DNA of 64,000 nt from Pontederia crassipes (GCA_030549335.1 CM060191.1:57485947-57549946); one strand, 5' to 3'; shown: positions 11,531 to 22,999, counted from the first letter of the stretch. The notes: a model not told the origin generated them from the sequence alone. Numbers and translations are program-made.

Positions 11531-12064
11531 TCCGGCTTTTTCTTGTTGTGTAATAGGAGACTAGGCCATGAGAAAAATTTTGTCTGCCAAACTTGATTGG
11601 CTGCTAAACAAACTCATCCAAAAATGGTAGAGTGACGCCTTTAAGGAAGCTTCGTAAATGATAGATCCATTTTGATCTGCACTAGTACCTGTGAACCCCT
11701 TTAAGAAAGGAGAAGGCATATTGAGACTTTTGTTAGGGTCACAACTTGGCGCACTTGTAGCATGGCAAGTATGCTCTAGCTCCTGAAAGTGATGCATACA
11801 TGATGAGGAGAATTATTAGTTCTTGGTCCCAAATAAAGACCCTTCACTTAGTTTCATAGATAGCTCTACTTTAGAGTGAGCAACTAGTAGAAACCTCAAA
11901 TATTTGTGGTAAGGAGCATTGCTTTATTATGCAAAACTAGAAATAATAAAGTTTTCTCCTTACTGAAACATCTAGAATTTCTCATAGAAATGCAAAACAA
12001 GAGAAAAGCAAAAAAAAAACATATTTATCATAACTTGATAGGAAAGAAAACCTTTTTTCTTCTC

Positions 12065-12378
12065 TCTGTTTGAGCTGTCGAATGTTATCGACGGTCTGAC
12101 CCGTCGATAGTAATTGATGGCTCAAACCATCGATATGTATCGATGACTCGAACTGTCTTTTCGACAGTTAACACCATCGATTGTTCGATGGCTAAGATCA
12201 CCAAATTGATCGTCGAAGATTTCGACGGTCATTTGGTAACCGTCGAAAATAGTTTGTGAGGCCTAATTTTCGCGTGAATTTCATCCGTCGAAAAATCCGT
12301 CAAAAAGTCATATTTCCAACGGTTTTGTTTCATTACAAATGGCCGTAATCGTCGGTAAATGAGATTTTTCTTGTAGTG
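12065..12378. mobile_element. Second CACTA right-end fragment
   Basis: A further block of CGACGGT-type subterminal motifs ends in gatttttcttgtagtg, the inverse of a canonical CACTACAAGAAAAATC terminus. The base triplet after it (tgc) does not match the taa flanking the first element, and no matching left CACTACAAG end was seen. It is therefore a separate, 5'-truncated element or a remnant of a tandem insertion. The DNA between (11554-12064) may belong to it. Confidence 0.65.
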
Positions 12379-13648
12379 TGCCTTGACATGTTGATCTCAT
12401 TGTATATATAGTCTAATTGGATAACAGCAAGCATATTTAATAATGAGAAAAAAATAATGCCAGCTCCTTCACATTAATTTCCAATCTTAATCCAACTGTT
12501 GTGTATATCAAAAGAAAATTAAATAACTAAATAAAAACTTCAAATATCAACCTTTTTATGAAAAGGTGACCTTAATGTCACTTCCAAAATCTTAATATAA
12601 CTAATATATTACTTCTTTACCTTTTAATATTTTCAATAAAGGTAACTAGAAATTTTTTACACCTACTAGCTAGTAATATTTTTTACAAATCTTTACCTTT
12701 TAATATTTTTAAGAAAGTTACCTATAGGGAAGATGATTTTTTTTTGTATCCTTATCTTGTCTCTCTTCTTTACTATATAGTTATAGCTAGGTAACACAAC
12801 ATTAATTCTTAATAATACTATATTTCTTTTCTTCTTATTTTTATATTTTAACAATATTCTTTTACTTCTGATTGAACTAAGATTTGTAAACACAGTTGGA
12901 ATATTATGCAAAAAAAAAAACCATGTTAGATTACTATTGTAATTTTACAATGTAACAATTTAGAATTAGTTCAATTTTGTGTAAGAAAACTATATTGTCT
13001 TATATAGAGAAACATATACAAAAATACTAGTCATCCTAATGCCACTCCGTTGTCACTATTTTGTTTTAATATTTTTTGCATATATAAAGGCAAACGAGAA
13101 CATTTCTCTATAAACTATTTCCTTGATAAGTAATTCATTTTAATTCCATCATCTTTTTCTATTTGCTAACGATATAACAAATGACATTTTTATTTCCAAT
13201 TAACCTGCTACGTTAATTAACTTACAATAAGAATTCAGCATAAATTTGTTTGCATAGTACTATGAAAATTGATTAGAAATGTTAGTTTAAACAAAATCAA
13301 CGAAATGAATTTTTTCAAATTTAAGATATATGGTCTTCTGTGTTAATATAATAAAACTTAAAAATCAATGCCAATAGACTAATACTAATAGTTGTGTCAT
13401 TCTTATTATTATATATTGTCTCAGAACCCTAATATATAATAATATTTATAATTGATGCATCAATTTTAAGAAAACAATAGAGAAGATAGTAATATAAAAT
13501 AAATAGTTCTATCTTTTTTGCCAGTTGTCTAATTGTCATTACTAAAATTAAAATGGTAAATAACTAATAAACAAATGACATTGAGATTTTGAAAGTGTTG
13601 TTGAGACCCCTCTAAAATTGCTCATGATCATTGATGCTAATAAATACT
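12379..13648. other. AT-rich intergenic DNA
   Basis: Very AT-rich sequence. A short repeated segment containing cctttttatattttt-like text near 12615-12715 is present, but no coding sequence, RNA gene or transposon terminus was recognised. Confidence 0.4.
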
Positions 13649-13776
13649 AGGGTAAAATGAATATGTGAAGCACTCTCCTTAGTCGTCCAAATCAAATTTG
13701 ATGGCTCATATGTAGGCGCGAGATTTTGCCTACATCTCGCAAAATTGTTTTTGCATCTCGCGAGATTTTTTCCCCT

Positions 13777-13940
13777 CCCTCCCTCCCTCTTTGGATCCAG
13801 GGCGTGGGCTAGCAATCCAGGGTCCGACGGTCCGATCTCCCCCTCTCCTACGATTTTTATCTAGATGTGCTCTCTCGATCGCCCCTCCCTCTCTCAATCT
13901 CCCTCTCTCTCTCCTCCCTCCCTCCTTCCCTCCCTCTGAC
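13777..13940 (+). repeat. CT-rich low-complexity tract (ccct/ctct)
   Basis: Interrupted ccctccct and ctctctct runs in two blocks (about 13777-13795 and 13880-13938). This resembles a 5'-UTR-like pyrimidine tract, and could be a captured gene leader. The open frames over it are composition artefacts. Confidence 0.6.
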
Positions 13941-14739
13941 TGATTGACGTCGAAACCTCGAAGTTCATATCGTCGCTCCTCGTTTTCGCATGTTGGCAAT
14001 TTTGCATTCTCGTGCTCTGGCGCCACTAGTGGTCAAGCGATCTCTTTCTAAGGCTTCTTCAGTCGGCATCGATGTCACACCCAACTTCTGACTAAATTTT
14101 AATCCGAATTATTGAAATTCTTAACCTTATTTAATTATTTTAAAATAAATTTGGCAAAAGCTCCTCCCTTATTTAATGACGTCACTTATTAGTATAAATA
14201 ACAATTGTATTCATCAAATTTTAATCAAAATATATAAAACATATCATTCACATGTCATCATTCATATTTCACACGCTACCCAACATATAGTACTATAAAT
14301 AGTTAAGTGTCATATCACCTCACAAATTATTTCCAATTATCATCGTTACAACACTTATGTTTATATAATACATGTATGCTTTCAAAAATAAAAGTGAAAG
14401 AAAAATAAAAGTGCTCCGACGGTTCGACCTCATCTATATGCGTCAAAAGTAAGTTTCGTGTCGACTCAACTCGAGAATTTAGAATTATCTAAAAAATTCA
14501 ATAAAGGTAATGTGAGCAACAATCGTTTGCTCAGTGAATGGAATAAAAGTACAACATATGAGAATAATACAAAATACATATAATATTTAAATAATTAGAT
14601 TCTCCATATGAGAAAACATTTAAAGCATAACTCATATAACATAAATTTTCAAATCATATGAACTTTTACATAAATAAAAGCGTTCCAAGATATTCACAGT
14701 TAAACTCCAACATGTGTCATTGCATATACTCATCATGGC

Positions 14740-14850
14740 TCAATACTTATTCATCTATGATCAAGTGTCATACAGTTAAGTAGTTTCATAATCAAGAGTC
14801 TCGGATACCTAGAGCAAATCATGGGTTAATACGTATTCCCCCATGATTGT
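14740..14850 (+). repeat. ~97-bp tandem repeat, left part
   Basis: One unit of the type gtgtcatacaattaagcag ... ggatac(g/c)cagagcaaa ... ccctccatgattgt. It is cut off at 14850 by the inserted LTR and the array resumes at 17085. Confidence 0.7.
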
Positions 14851-17079
14851 TGATGCGTAAAAAGTTGTAGTAAAATAAATCCACTAGCAAGTGCGCTAGT
14901 CGCTCAAGTAATATAAAAAATAGGAGATTGTCAAACCCACGAGAAACTATCTAAATCAATTCTGTCCTAAAAATATACTAAGAGAATAAAAGGGTTTTGT
15001 GTTCTAAAATAGAAATATAAAAAATTGCATAAAATAAATGATTTGATAATTAAAAGTAAAGTGGTGAAGAACCCTAGGAATTCTAGATGATCAAAAGTGA
15101 GGTCAATTCACATGCAATAGAAAAGATTGAACTTTTTAACAAGAAGATTCAAAGTCAATTCTTAAGACAAATTAGAATCACACAAGATAATTAAATCGAT
15201 CTACCTTAACTCCTAAAACTTAAAAGATTTCTAACGATGAGTAAATCCCTTAATTAACAGAGAACTAAGACACATGAAGTTGTAAATCCTAATCTAATAA
15301 TTATTCTCGCTGGATATAATTTATTAGACCGCAGATAATCAAGTATTGCGCTAAATTATAAGACTACTGGTATGATTGGGTTAACCTAGTTAAGATTTTA
15401 TTTACTAAAAAGTATTATGCCCTGAACTTAATCACCCTAGAACCAGTTTGTAATCCAAATTCACAGCAAGATACTCTCAAAAAATAAGATTGAAGAGCCA
15501 TGATCATAATCGAAAAAAACTAACAATTATATTAATTCAATGCTAAACTGGTTCATATAGTTTTTCAGAAAAGATATAAATCTCTATCACAAACTAGAGG
15601 ATAAAAAATAACAAGAATAAAGTAATAGGGCATCCAACAATGAACAGAGAACATGAGATCTTGCTTTATATGATTTTTTGTAACGATCTTGGAGCTCTAA
15701 CGCTAAGTTACTCCTCCTTCTGCTCCAATAATCTTCTTCAACTTGAATTTATCTCTTCTGCAATAGGCATAGTTCCCAGGGTCTCAAGAACGAATTTCCA
15801 TGTTTCTGAAGTCTTCTATTTATAATCCCAAAGGTTCCCGATAAGTTTTGATAAGTTCAGAGTCCAAAAGCCATCTAACAATATTTTTTGGTTTAGACTC
15901 CTTCTTGACTTTAAATTCTCATGATTTATCTTCAGTTACGTACACTAATCATCCAATTTAACTTCTATAAGGTTGACCACCACCCTGGCATCTCGATTCG
16001 ATCAAAATCCTTTTAAGAAATAAATGATCAGAAAAATTCAGCACGAACAGTCTATAATGAGTGTTCACGGTCAAATTCAACTCCAATTCGAAGTGTCTGT
16101 AAGGTGTTACGGCCCATAACAATGTTGTAACAACCCGGGGTAATTCTAATATTCAGCTTCTGTGTGCTCCGTGATCATCCCCTTATGACGCGTAAGTTGG
16201 GGCCGACCGTTATGACTCTCTTACGATCTGTGATGACTTTTATATGACTTCGACTGCGGGCATAATTCGCGAAGGTCGATATGTCCTCTGATGTTACGGG
16301 TCGTTAGATGCTTATTACGACCCATAATGTCTTTGTCAAAATCTTATGACCCTTTTGTATGCATCGTGATGGTTTCAATATGCCCCGTTACGTAGATATA
16401 CTTAACTTTCAATCTCTTTTGTGTGGTCCGTTAATCAAATGTTACGGCTGGTGATGAAAGATGTTGAAGTCTGATACAGGTTGGGAAATCCAGACGACAA
16501 CCCATTACATACTCCTTTTGCTAAGATTTTCATCCTGTCATACCCGTGAGAAATATATTACAGCCTGTCATATGCTTTGGCTTCATTCTGCGATGGTTAT
16601 GTGAGTGCCGTGAAGATATTATGACAGCCCGTAAGCTAATGTCCAATGCGAGAGTATATGTGTCTAGGATCCGTTAGCTGTCCATCATGGTTCGTGCTTT
16701 CAACAGACAGGGGCATTAAAACTCTCTTACAGTCGGTGACCAATCACAATATATCTGTTCGCCTTTTTGTAAGGGCCATGAGAATATTATAACGACTCGT
16801 AACATTAACCTTCTTGCCATGAGATTGGTGTTACAGCCCGACGAAGGGTATTTTCTACTTTTGAGGTTGATTTCTTCATCCTTTTTCGCTCGGATATTTT
16901 TCTTAAATATTTTCCACCAAATTAAGAGATTGTCTTGCAAAATAACGCACATCTATGTAGTCTAAGAGTTCAAAAAAATAATTGTAATAAATAAAACAAA
17001 ATTAATGCATGCCATGGAAAAAATTACGAAAATAAATCTAAATGCAACTTAAATTAAATGTTATAAAATACATGCATCA
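14851..17079 (+). mobile_element. Probable solo LTR (2.2 kb) inserted in the tandem repeat
   Basis: The unit starts TGATGCGTAAAAAG and ends ATGCATCA (TG...CA). It interrupts a ~97-bp repeat whose other copies show the uninterrupted site. The flanks attgt (14846-14850) and attat (17080-17084) form a 5-bp target duplication with one difference. It has no coding capacity, and a solo LTR of a long-LTR Ty3/gypsy lineage (Tat/Retand-like) is the simplest reading. This is a fossil. Confidence 0.55.
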
Positions 17080-17084
17080 ATTAT

Positions 17085-17345
17085 GTGTCATACAATTAAG
17101 CATAATTTCACAATCATGATTCTCGAATACGCAAAGCATATCATGGATTAATACATATCCCTCCATAATTGTGTGTCATATAATTAAGCAGAGCTTCACA
17201 TTCATGACCCTCGGATACGCAGAGAAAAACATGAGTCAATATATATCCCTCCATGATTGTGTGTCATACAATTAAGTAGAGCTTCACAATCATGATTATC
17301 GGATACGCAGATCAAAATAGGGTCAATACATTCACGCAGAGCAGC
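17085..17345 (+). repeat. ~97-bp tandem repeat, right part
   Basis: About 2.7 units of gtgtcata(c/t)aattaagcag, then tcacaatcatgattctcgg, then atacgcag, then a catccctccatgattgt-type spacer. It continues the array seen at 14740-14850. Units differ by roughly 10-15%. Confidence 0.75.
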
Positions 17346-18484
17346 CCCAAATGGCAAATACACCCGATATATGCCCCAAAGGCTTCATGTATATCAAATG
17401 CGATTCCAAAGACCTTTTTTCAACTAGCATGGCAAATAACACATGGAGTTTAACAATATCAAAATACACATATCATAATTTCGTATCAGTATCAAGTAAA
17501 ACTTATTTTATATTCACAAGCATTATTTCCTGAAAATATTTTTATATAAGAGGTTATTCCATCTCATATGAAATCCTTGAAACATATCATAAATATTTTT
17601 CGTAGCTCAAGATATGCTTCAATAGTAATAATAATAATTTTTGCTTAAGATAGTATCATAAATAAAAGATTGTAAATTTACTCACCCACCTTATACTTTA
17701 TCCTTTCAAATGAAGTATACTAGATCTTTCTCATTTCACTTATAGCTTCATAGTTTCCTACAAACAATAATGCTATTTCACTTTTCAATTATTATTAATA
17801 ACAATATGGAATGCATGCTCCCCATGCGCGAACCCTTCTTCACCTTAAAATGCATATAACTCCTTCTAATAGAAATGTGTAATTTTAGGTGGGTTTATAT
17901 TCATATGCTACTTCACACTTGAAACTATTTAATCTTCCAAAGCTTAATTAGGTGTTACATCATATTTTCAGACTAAGTGTTTGTTAATGAATAATTCATA
18001 ACTTTTCAATCACGAGTTCAAATCTTATAATTATGGATAAATTAGAAACTAGACTTATTATGATTTCCAACCCCCAAATATCATTAACTAATTTCAAGTG
18101 AGAAAGTAATAAAATCCAAGGCAATCTGGTCTAGGATTTGTGTTCTAGCATACTGTGTGTCATTGAAAGATTAATTTATATGTTTATACATACTTGCCTA
18201 TTTAATGAGATCATAATTTTCCTGACAAATAGACTTCCTTACTATTTAGTTATAAAACTTATATAATTTAACTCCTTGTATAAACGTATGACAAAAATAG
18301 TCAATTTGGGTTGTGATATATCAGAAGAATCACTATGAAATGAAAAATTCATTTCTCCACATCCAAATTGGATGATTCCATTTCTCACCGAATAATTTTT
18401 AAGTCTAAGTAAACATATCTAAATCTTAAATCCTAATTCGTTTCATACTAATCATGTACTAATTGACAAGACGATCTTATCTCT

Positions 18485-18883
18485 AACTCAGGATAGAGTG
18501 AGCGACCTATGAAACTGTGTTCATAACTTCCTCTATAAAAGTGATTTTGAGTTGATTCTAAAGGTCATGGAAAGCTAACATAGAAAATGCGGGCCGAGGT
18601 CAAGAGCAGACAATATCACACGCTAATGGAGAATGTTACATATGGTATCAGAGCCACTCCGCGTGGACCTTTGTGTATGGTGGGGTGTGATCACTCAACG
18701 AGGGCGTTGAGTCCCCTAAGGTGGGAAGGGTGCATGAGACATGCCTTGTATTAGTCCCACATGCATAAGTCACGAGAGATATGCTGGGTATATATGAGAA
18801 TATGTCCTTCACTAGGTGTGATGCATTTTCAGAAAATCGTGCGGGCCAAGGCCTAGAGCGGACAATATCACACACTAGTGGGG
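18485..18883 (+). mobile_element. TRIM-like miniature LTR fossil
   Basis: A repeat block of the type gcgggcc...gacaatatcacac occurs at about 18590-18634 and again at 18840-18883. The first ends ...gttaca (18640) and is followed at once by TGGTATCAGAGCC (18643-18655), the plant primer-binding site for initiator-Met tRNA. Only ~80-90 bp then precede the second LTR-like block (from about 18731). Direct terminal repeats, a tRNA-Met site and almost no interior fit a terminal-repeat retrotransposon in miniature. It is incomplete on the left. Confidence 0.5.
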
Positions 18884-18970
18884 ACCTAGTGAAGGACATG
18901 TTCCCATATATACTCAGCATCTCTCCCATGACTTATGCAGGTGGGACTAATTCAAGGCATGCCTCATGCA
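18731..18970. repeat. Fold-back: 87-bp inverted repeat
   Basis: The arm tgcatgagacatgcc...tccttcactaggt (18731-18817) is repeated in inverted orientation at 18884-18970, with a ~66-bp loop that holds the gacaatatcacac block. Similarity between arms is high, roughly 85% by eye. Translations of the two strands look alike because of this palindrome, and are not genes. Confidence 0.8.
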
Positions 18971-18974
18971 CTAA

Positions 18975-19356
18975 GAGGTCGAGCCGCTGGAGCACTTCAA
19001 TTTCCCTTCACTTTTGTTTTTTTTAAGCATGCATATGTAATAGATAGTCTTATATGTTATTAAATTTGTGAGAAACTTTTTGTAAGATTGTATAAGACTT
19101 GATTATGTGAGATGTTACATGTGAGATGATTTGTGAAACAATGATGATAATATATGAATGTCATGTCTTATAACTTTTATTTAAACTTTGATGAATATAT
19201 ATATATATATATATATGCATCTCTTGTATGTATTGGCAAATAATACAAGATAAATAAGGGAGGGAGTTTTTGCCGATTTGTTTTTTTGAAATTGCTAAAC
19301 ATAACTAAGATTATAATAATTGGGATTAGAACTTAGTCACGGAGTTGGGTGTGACA
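18975..19356 (-). mobile_element. Inverted copy of the long-LTR start
   Basis: Read on the minus strand from 19356 it starts TGTCACACCCAACTCCGTG and aligns with 14072-14435 for about 370 bp, through the shared AAGTGCTCC...CGACCTC block. It is either an oppositely oriented truncated LTR or the second arm of a large fold-back. An (AT)n run lies at about 19197-19216. Confidence 0.55.
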
Positions 19357-20660
19357 GATTTTGTATGAATCATTTAAAATTTACGAATTTATGGAGAAGT
19401 AACCAGGAAGTTATGATCAAATGAATTTGAAGGTCAATTTCAGATTCGAAACCTTACCTTAACCGAGCGACCTTGGCGAATTTCCTCAAGCGGTTCTATT
19501 AAGAATTTTCTTTTGCAAATGTTTTGGCCCTCCAAATATGAATATGTAGTATATTTTTTTTCAGATTTTATTCCACGTCATATGACGGTTTGGAAAAATA
19601 AGTTTCAACTGGTGAGCTGTCTGCTTCAGCTGCTTGAAATCCTATTGGTTGAAATAAAGATTCTATCATATTATTTTGTTAAAAATTAGTGTTAACTCTC
19701 TAATTAACCTTATTTAATCATAGTTAAATTATGTTTATTATAATATTTACAAATATTAAAATTTATTCCTAATAATCTTATATAATTTATTTATAACGCT
19801 TATCGATAATTTAATTATCATTATGCTTTAATCCAAAAGTTAATTGCTACATGCAACCATGACTATATAAGCATCTAGACTAACTTAATATGCTAATTAG
19901 AAGCATGATTATGTTAAGATGACATTTGTGGAGTACGTCCGTGACAATCGACCTCCTCTTTCATAATCGATGGCGGCGAGAGGCCGACTCTCTTGGAAAC
20001 CCGAGATAGCCCCTGCCGTCGTGGAAACCTCGGTGCCCGCCACATCCTAAACTTCCATCTCCGAGATCACTATTGACTCCGATGCCTCTCCAACATTGTG
20101 CCGCCAACACCTCCGCACTCCTACCTCCGCAACTCCTCTCGTCGCAATTGTTGGCGTGGTCCAATCATGAAAGAGAGGGTGGGTGGGCATTTCGTGAGAT
20201 GAATATGTGTCGATGGATTAAATTTTGATGGCATCCTATTAGATCTAATTTGAAACATCAGATGACACGTTTCACACGGTGTAAAGAAAATGATGCTTCA
20301 TATATTCATTTTACCCTCTATATAATATAAAACTACGCTTTTAAGTTGTTCAGGATAAAACTATATAACATTCTTTTTTCATCATTCTCTCATTATTTTT
20401 TTTGTATTTTGTATTTATTCTAATATTTTTATTTTACTTTCCCCATTGTTTCACCTTCTAATAATATGTATTGTCATTTAATTTTCTTTATGAATTAATA
20501 AGTATCATTAGTGGCCTCATAAAGAGCGCACACAATCTACTCAGAACTTATTATATCATACTTCTAAAATATTAATATTTCAAAAATAAAATATAAAATT
20601 ATTCCGGTTTCGCGTGTCTTAGAGAGGTCAGGTACTTTAACAATGATAGAATAAAAACAA

Positions 20661-20875
20661 GGGTTATTTCCTTTAATCACCCCTAAACTATCACGATTTT
20701 TCAAATCTAACCCCAAACTATGAACTTCATCTTTTGGGTCCTTAAACTTTCTCGATTTTTTCAGTTTGGTCCTTCCGTCCTATTCTGTCAACTTCTCAGT
20801 TAATTTTGATTTTTTTCCTATTTATGAAAAGTCCATTATACCCTTGCGCCCTTCCTTAAGTGTAGTCTCTTTTTG
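20661..20875 (+). mobile_element. Single arm of a MULE-type fold-back MITE
   Basis: It starts gggttatttcctttaatcac and follows the same text as the arms at 23308 and 37788 (cctaaactatcacg..., gtccttccgtcc..., tttatgaaaag...). No inverted partner was found downstream, so it is a truncated copy. The GC-rich stretch that follows (20935-21200) has repeated ctcaggcgagct-type units. Confidence 0.6.
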
Positions 20876-20934
20876 GTTTAAACTAATATATAATAATAAA
20901 TATAAAAATTAATTAAAAAAGGATAGGGGAGAAT

Positions 20935-21205
20935 GACGGTTCCCCGCGTCGCCTGAGTGGAACGAGCTCGTCGGCGAGGAAGAAAACGAGGGCGCTGGCG
21001 CCCCCCAGTGAACTCGCCGGCGCACGCCTGAGCTCGCTCGCGCCGGCGTGGTTGCTCACGCTCAGGCGAAATCGAGCTCGCTCGCTCGCGCTCAGGCGAG
21101 CTCCCGCCGACACGAGCAAGCTCACTCGAGCTCGCCTTACTCGCCACACTCAGGTGAGCTCGTCCGCGCTCAGGCGAGCTTGCCTCGGGTTGCTCAGGCG
21201 ACACG
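20935..21205. repeat. GC-rich degenerate repeat (GAGCTCGCTCG / CTCAGGCGAGCT)
   Basis: Short interleaved direct and inverted copies of ctcaggcgagctc and gctcgctcg. They produce open frames on both strands with no protein resemblance. Its position right after a truncated MITE arm suggests that it is part of that element or its captured cargo. Confidence 0.55.
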
Positions 21206-22022
21206 GTAGGAGGAGGGATCAATCCAAATCCCAACTGAATTAAAAATAAATTATAATTAGTTTCGATAATGATATATATTAAAATAATATATTAAAACAA
21301 TGATATTATTATATTAGTTTCGATTTGAGTTCAAAATTTGGTCTAAACCCAATTTCGAATTTTATTATATTCCTTATTCATAATTAAAAAATGCTTATAA
21401 TAATATATTAACTTATTTAAACATTTAGTTATAATAAATATAATTTTAATAAGTTTTGGATTCATTTCTAATTTTATTCCTAAACTTTTGAATATGTTCT
21501 TGTATTGATCGGGCCCATATCGATACCGGATCCAAAAAAAATTTGATCCGACAAGAATCGTGTTGGGACCAAGTCGAGAATGACCCAAACCTGATTCTGA
21601 TAGCCCTAAGATCAAGAGCTTTAAGCGATTAAAAAAAAGGAAAGAAAAAGAAGCTGCAAAAGTCAAAAGACAATTCTTGAATGATATATGAAAATAGTTC
21701 TATTTGAATAGTGCTCTATATTGCAACCTCTATAATATGAAAAGTTATAATTTTACAAGACAATTGGAAGAGACAACCTTGAGACAGAAGTAATTAATTA
21801 AATAATCAATTGATGTTACTTTTTGAGGGGCCGCTTACGTATTATAATTAATTAGCCATAATGCCTTAATTAGAATAATGAAATATGACCTTCGAAATAC
21901 TTCACCCATTTCACGACGCATTCACAATAATAATTTCTAGAACCTCCTCTAATAATCACAAATACACACTACATAATCTCTCCACAAGCAATAATACTCT
22001 TTTGTTATAATAGAATAAAGTA

Positions 22023-22999
22023 GGATAAATTTCATTAAATAAATTTCATCTTTATTTTGTAACTAGATTATCCTCCATCTTTTAATTTGTTGCACTAAGG
22101 GAAGTTTGGTTAGAGAATTTTTTCAGAAGGAATAGCAAATTTTATTCTAGAGAATATCTTATTCTAACTATATTTTTATTTTATCTCATGTTTGGTTGAA
22201 AAGAATAAAATTAATATTTTTTATAATTAAAATATTTTAATATAAATAGTTTACATTTATTATTATTATAATATAAATTATAATACAATAATATATAATG
22301 AAAAAATGAAAAAAATGGCGAAAAATAGAAAAGAAGGAGAATATCTTTGTTCTGTTATTTTAAAAGAATAAAGATATTCCTCAATTGATGCAAAAAAATG
22401 GTGGTTTTGCCTTTCTCCAGGTGCCAATTGTGTTTGACTCCATTCTCAAAAATATTGAGATATTCTAATCTTTATCACCAAACAGCCTCTAAATGCCCTT
22501 TCGACAAAGAAAGATAGTTTTTTCGATCATTTTATTTATGTGACACATTATTTTAAAATAAAAATTATATAAAACATTAAAATAATAAAAGGGTACAGCG
22601 CACCCCTCTCCCTTTGGTTGGCGCTCAGGTGCTGAAGGGAGAGGAGAAGGGGGCGGCTGACCCCTTCATCGTCTTTGATGCCATAGAGGAGGGGGTGAGC
22701 GTCGGAGTGGATGGGGGAAGGGGGTAGCCGCTCCCCTCTCCCTTCGATGCCTGAGCGATAGTCGAGGGGAGAGAGAGGGGACACACCACCCTTTTTTTAT
22801 CATTTTATTATTTTATATAATCTTGATTTTAAAATAATGTGTCACATCAACGAAACGTTAAAAAATTGGCTATTCCTAATCGAAAGAGCATTTAGTGAAA
22901 TAAGTTAAAAGATGGAGGACAATCTAGTTACAAAGTAAAGTTGGACGATTACGTTGGAAAAATAAGTAAAGTTGGAAGGGCATTTAGTGAAATTTATCC
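22023..22999. mobile_element. Long fold-back element split by a nested MITE
   Basis: The left arm is in two pieces: 22023-22097 (ggataaatttcatt...) and 22492 onward (taaatgccctttcgac...). Both pair with one continuous right arm that ends ...gaaatttatcc at 22999. The inverted match continues almost to the centre, including the GC-rich part (caccccTctccc against gggagaggggag). Between the two left-arm pieces lies an unrelated MITE (22098-22491) inserted later. The arms total about 300 bp each, and there is no coding. Confidence 0.75.
22098..22491. mobile_element. MITE, family X copy 1 (nested)
   Basis: It starts near aagtttggttagag and ends near accaaacagcc, a typical hAT-like TTTGGTT/AACCAAA terminal pair. 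It is AT-rich and non-coding. The interior aligns with 61178-61527 (ttggttgaaaaagaata..., tttatt...aaatagttt..., atggtgaaaa..., attgagatatt). It splits the left arm of the fold-back at 22023-22999. Confidence 0.7.

Larger units (their letters stand above)
7188..11550. mobile_element. Non-autonomous CACTA (En/Spm) DNA transposon
   Basis: The left end CACTATAAGAAAAACG (7188) and the right end, read inward as CACAACAAGAAAAAGC (from 11550), form a terminal inverted repeat matching at 14 of 16 positions. A 3-bp target duplication, taa, flanks it (7185-7187 and 11551-11553). Both subterminal zones (7205-7600 and 10930-11530) are packed with direct and inverted copies of a CGACGGT(C/T) motif, the usual subterminal binding-site clusters of this superfamily. 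Internally I see no transposase (TNPA/TNPD) coding, so at 4.36 kb it must depend on a relative. The interior carries a minus-strand TATA box and leader, a GC-rich minisatellite and unassigned DNA that may be captured. Confidence 0.85.
14072..18480 (+). mobile_element. Long-LTR fossil fragment (Ty3/gypsy, probably Del/Tekay type)
   Basis: It begins TGTCACACCCAACTTCTGAC, the kind of start seen in long chromovirus LTRs, and runs through AT-rich LTR-like sequence with no coding. It contains a ~97-bp tandem repeat array and is interrupted by a younger LTR (14851-17079). A second copy of the same LTR start lies inverted at 18975-19356. The right limit is approximate. This is a degraded fossil without visible gag or pol. 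Confidence 0.45.
13649..20321. mobile_element. Possible MULE-like element bracketing an LTR nest
   Basis: gggtaaaatgaatatgtgaa at about 13652 is repeated in inverted form near 20293-20318 (ttcatatattcattttaccc), giving a ~24-bp inverted repeat with further weak matches inside. Next to each end is GC-richer DNA (13735-14070 with CT-rich tracts; 19960-20165), which would suit captured gene fragments. The middle is occupied by later LTR insertions. I could not see a clean 9-bp target duplication, so the assignment is tentative. Confidence 0.35.

Noticed and set aside
18648-19026. Similar-looking proteins on opposite strands
   Set aside because: The similarity is caused by the 87-bp inverted repeat in the TRIM-like fossil, not by two related genes.
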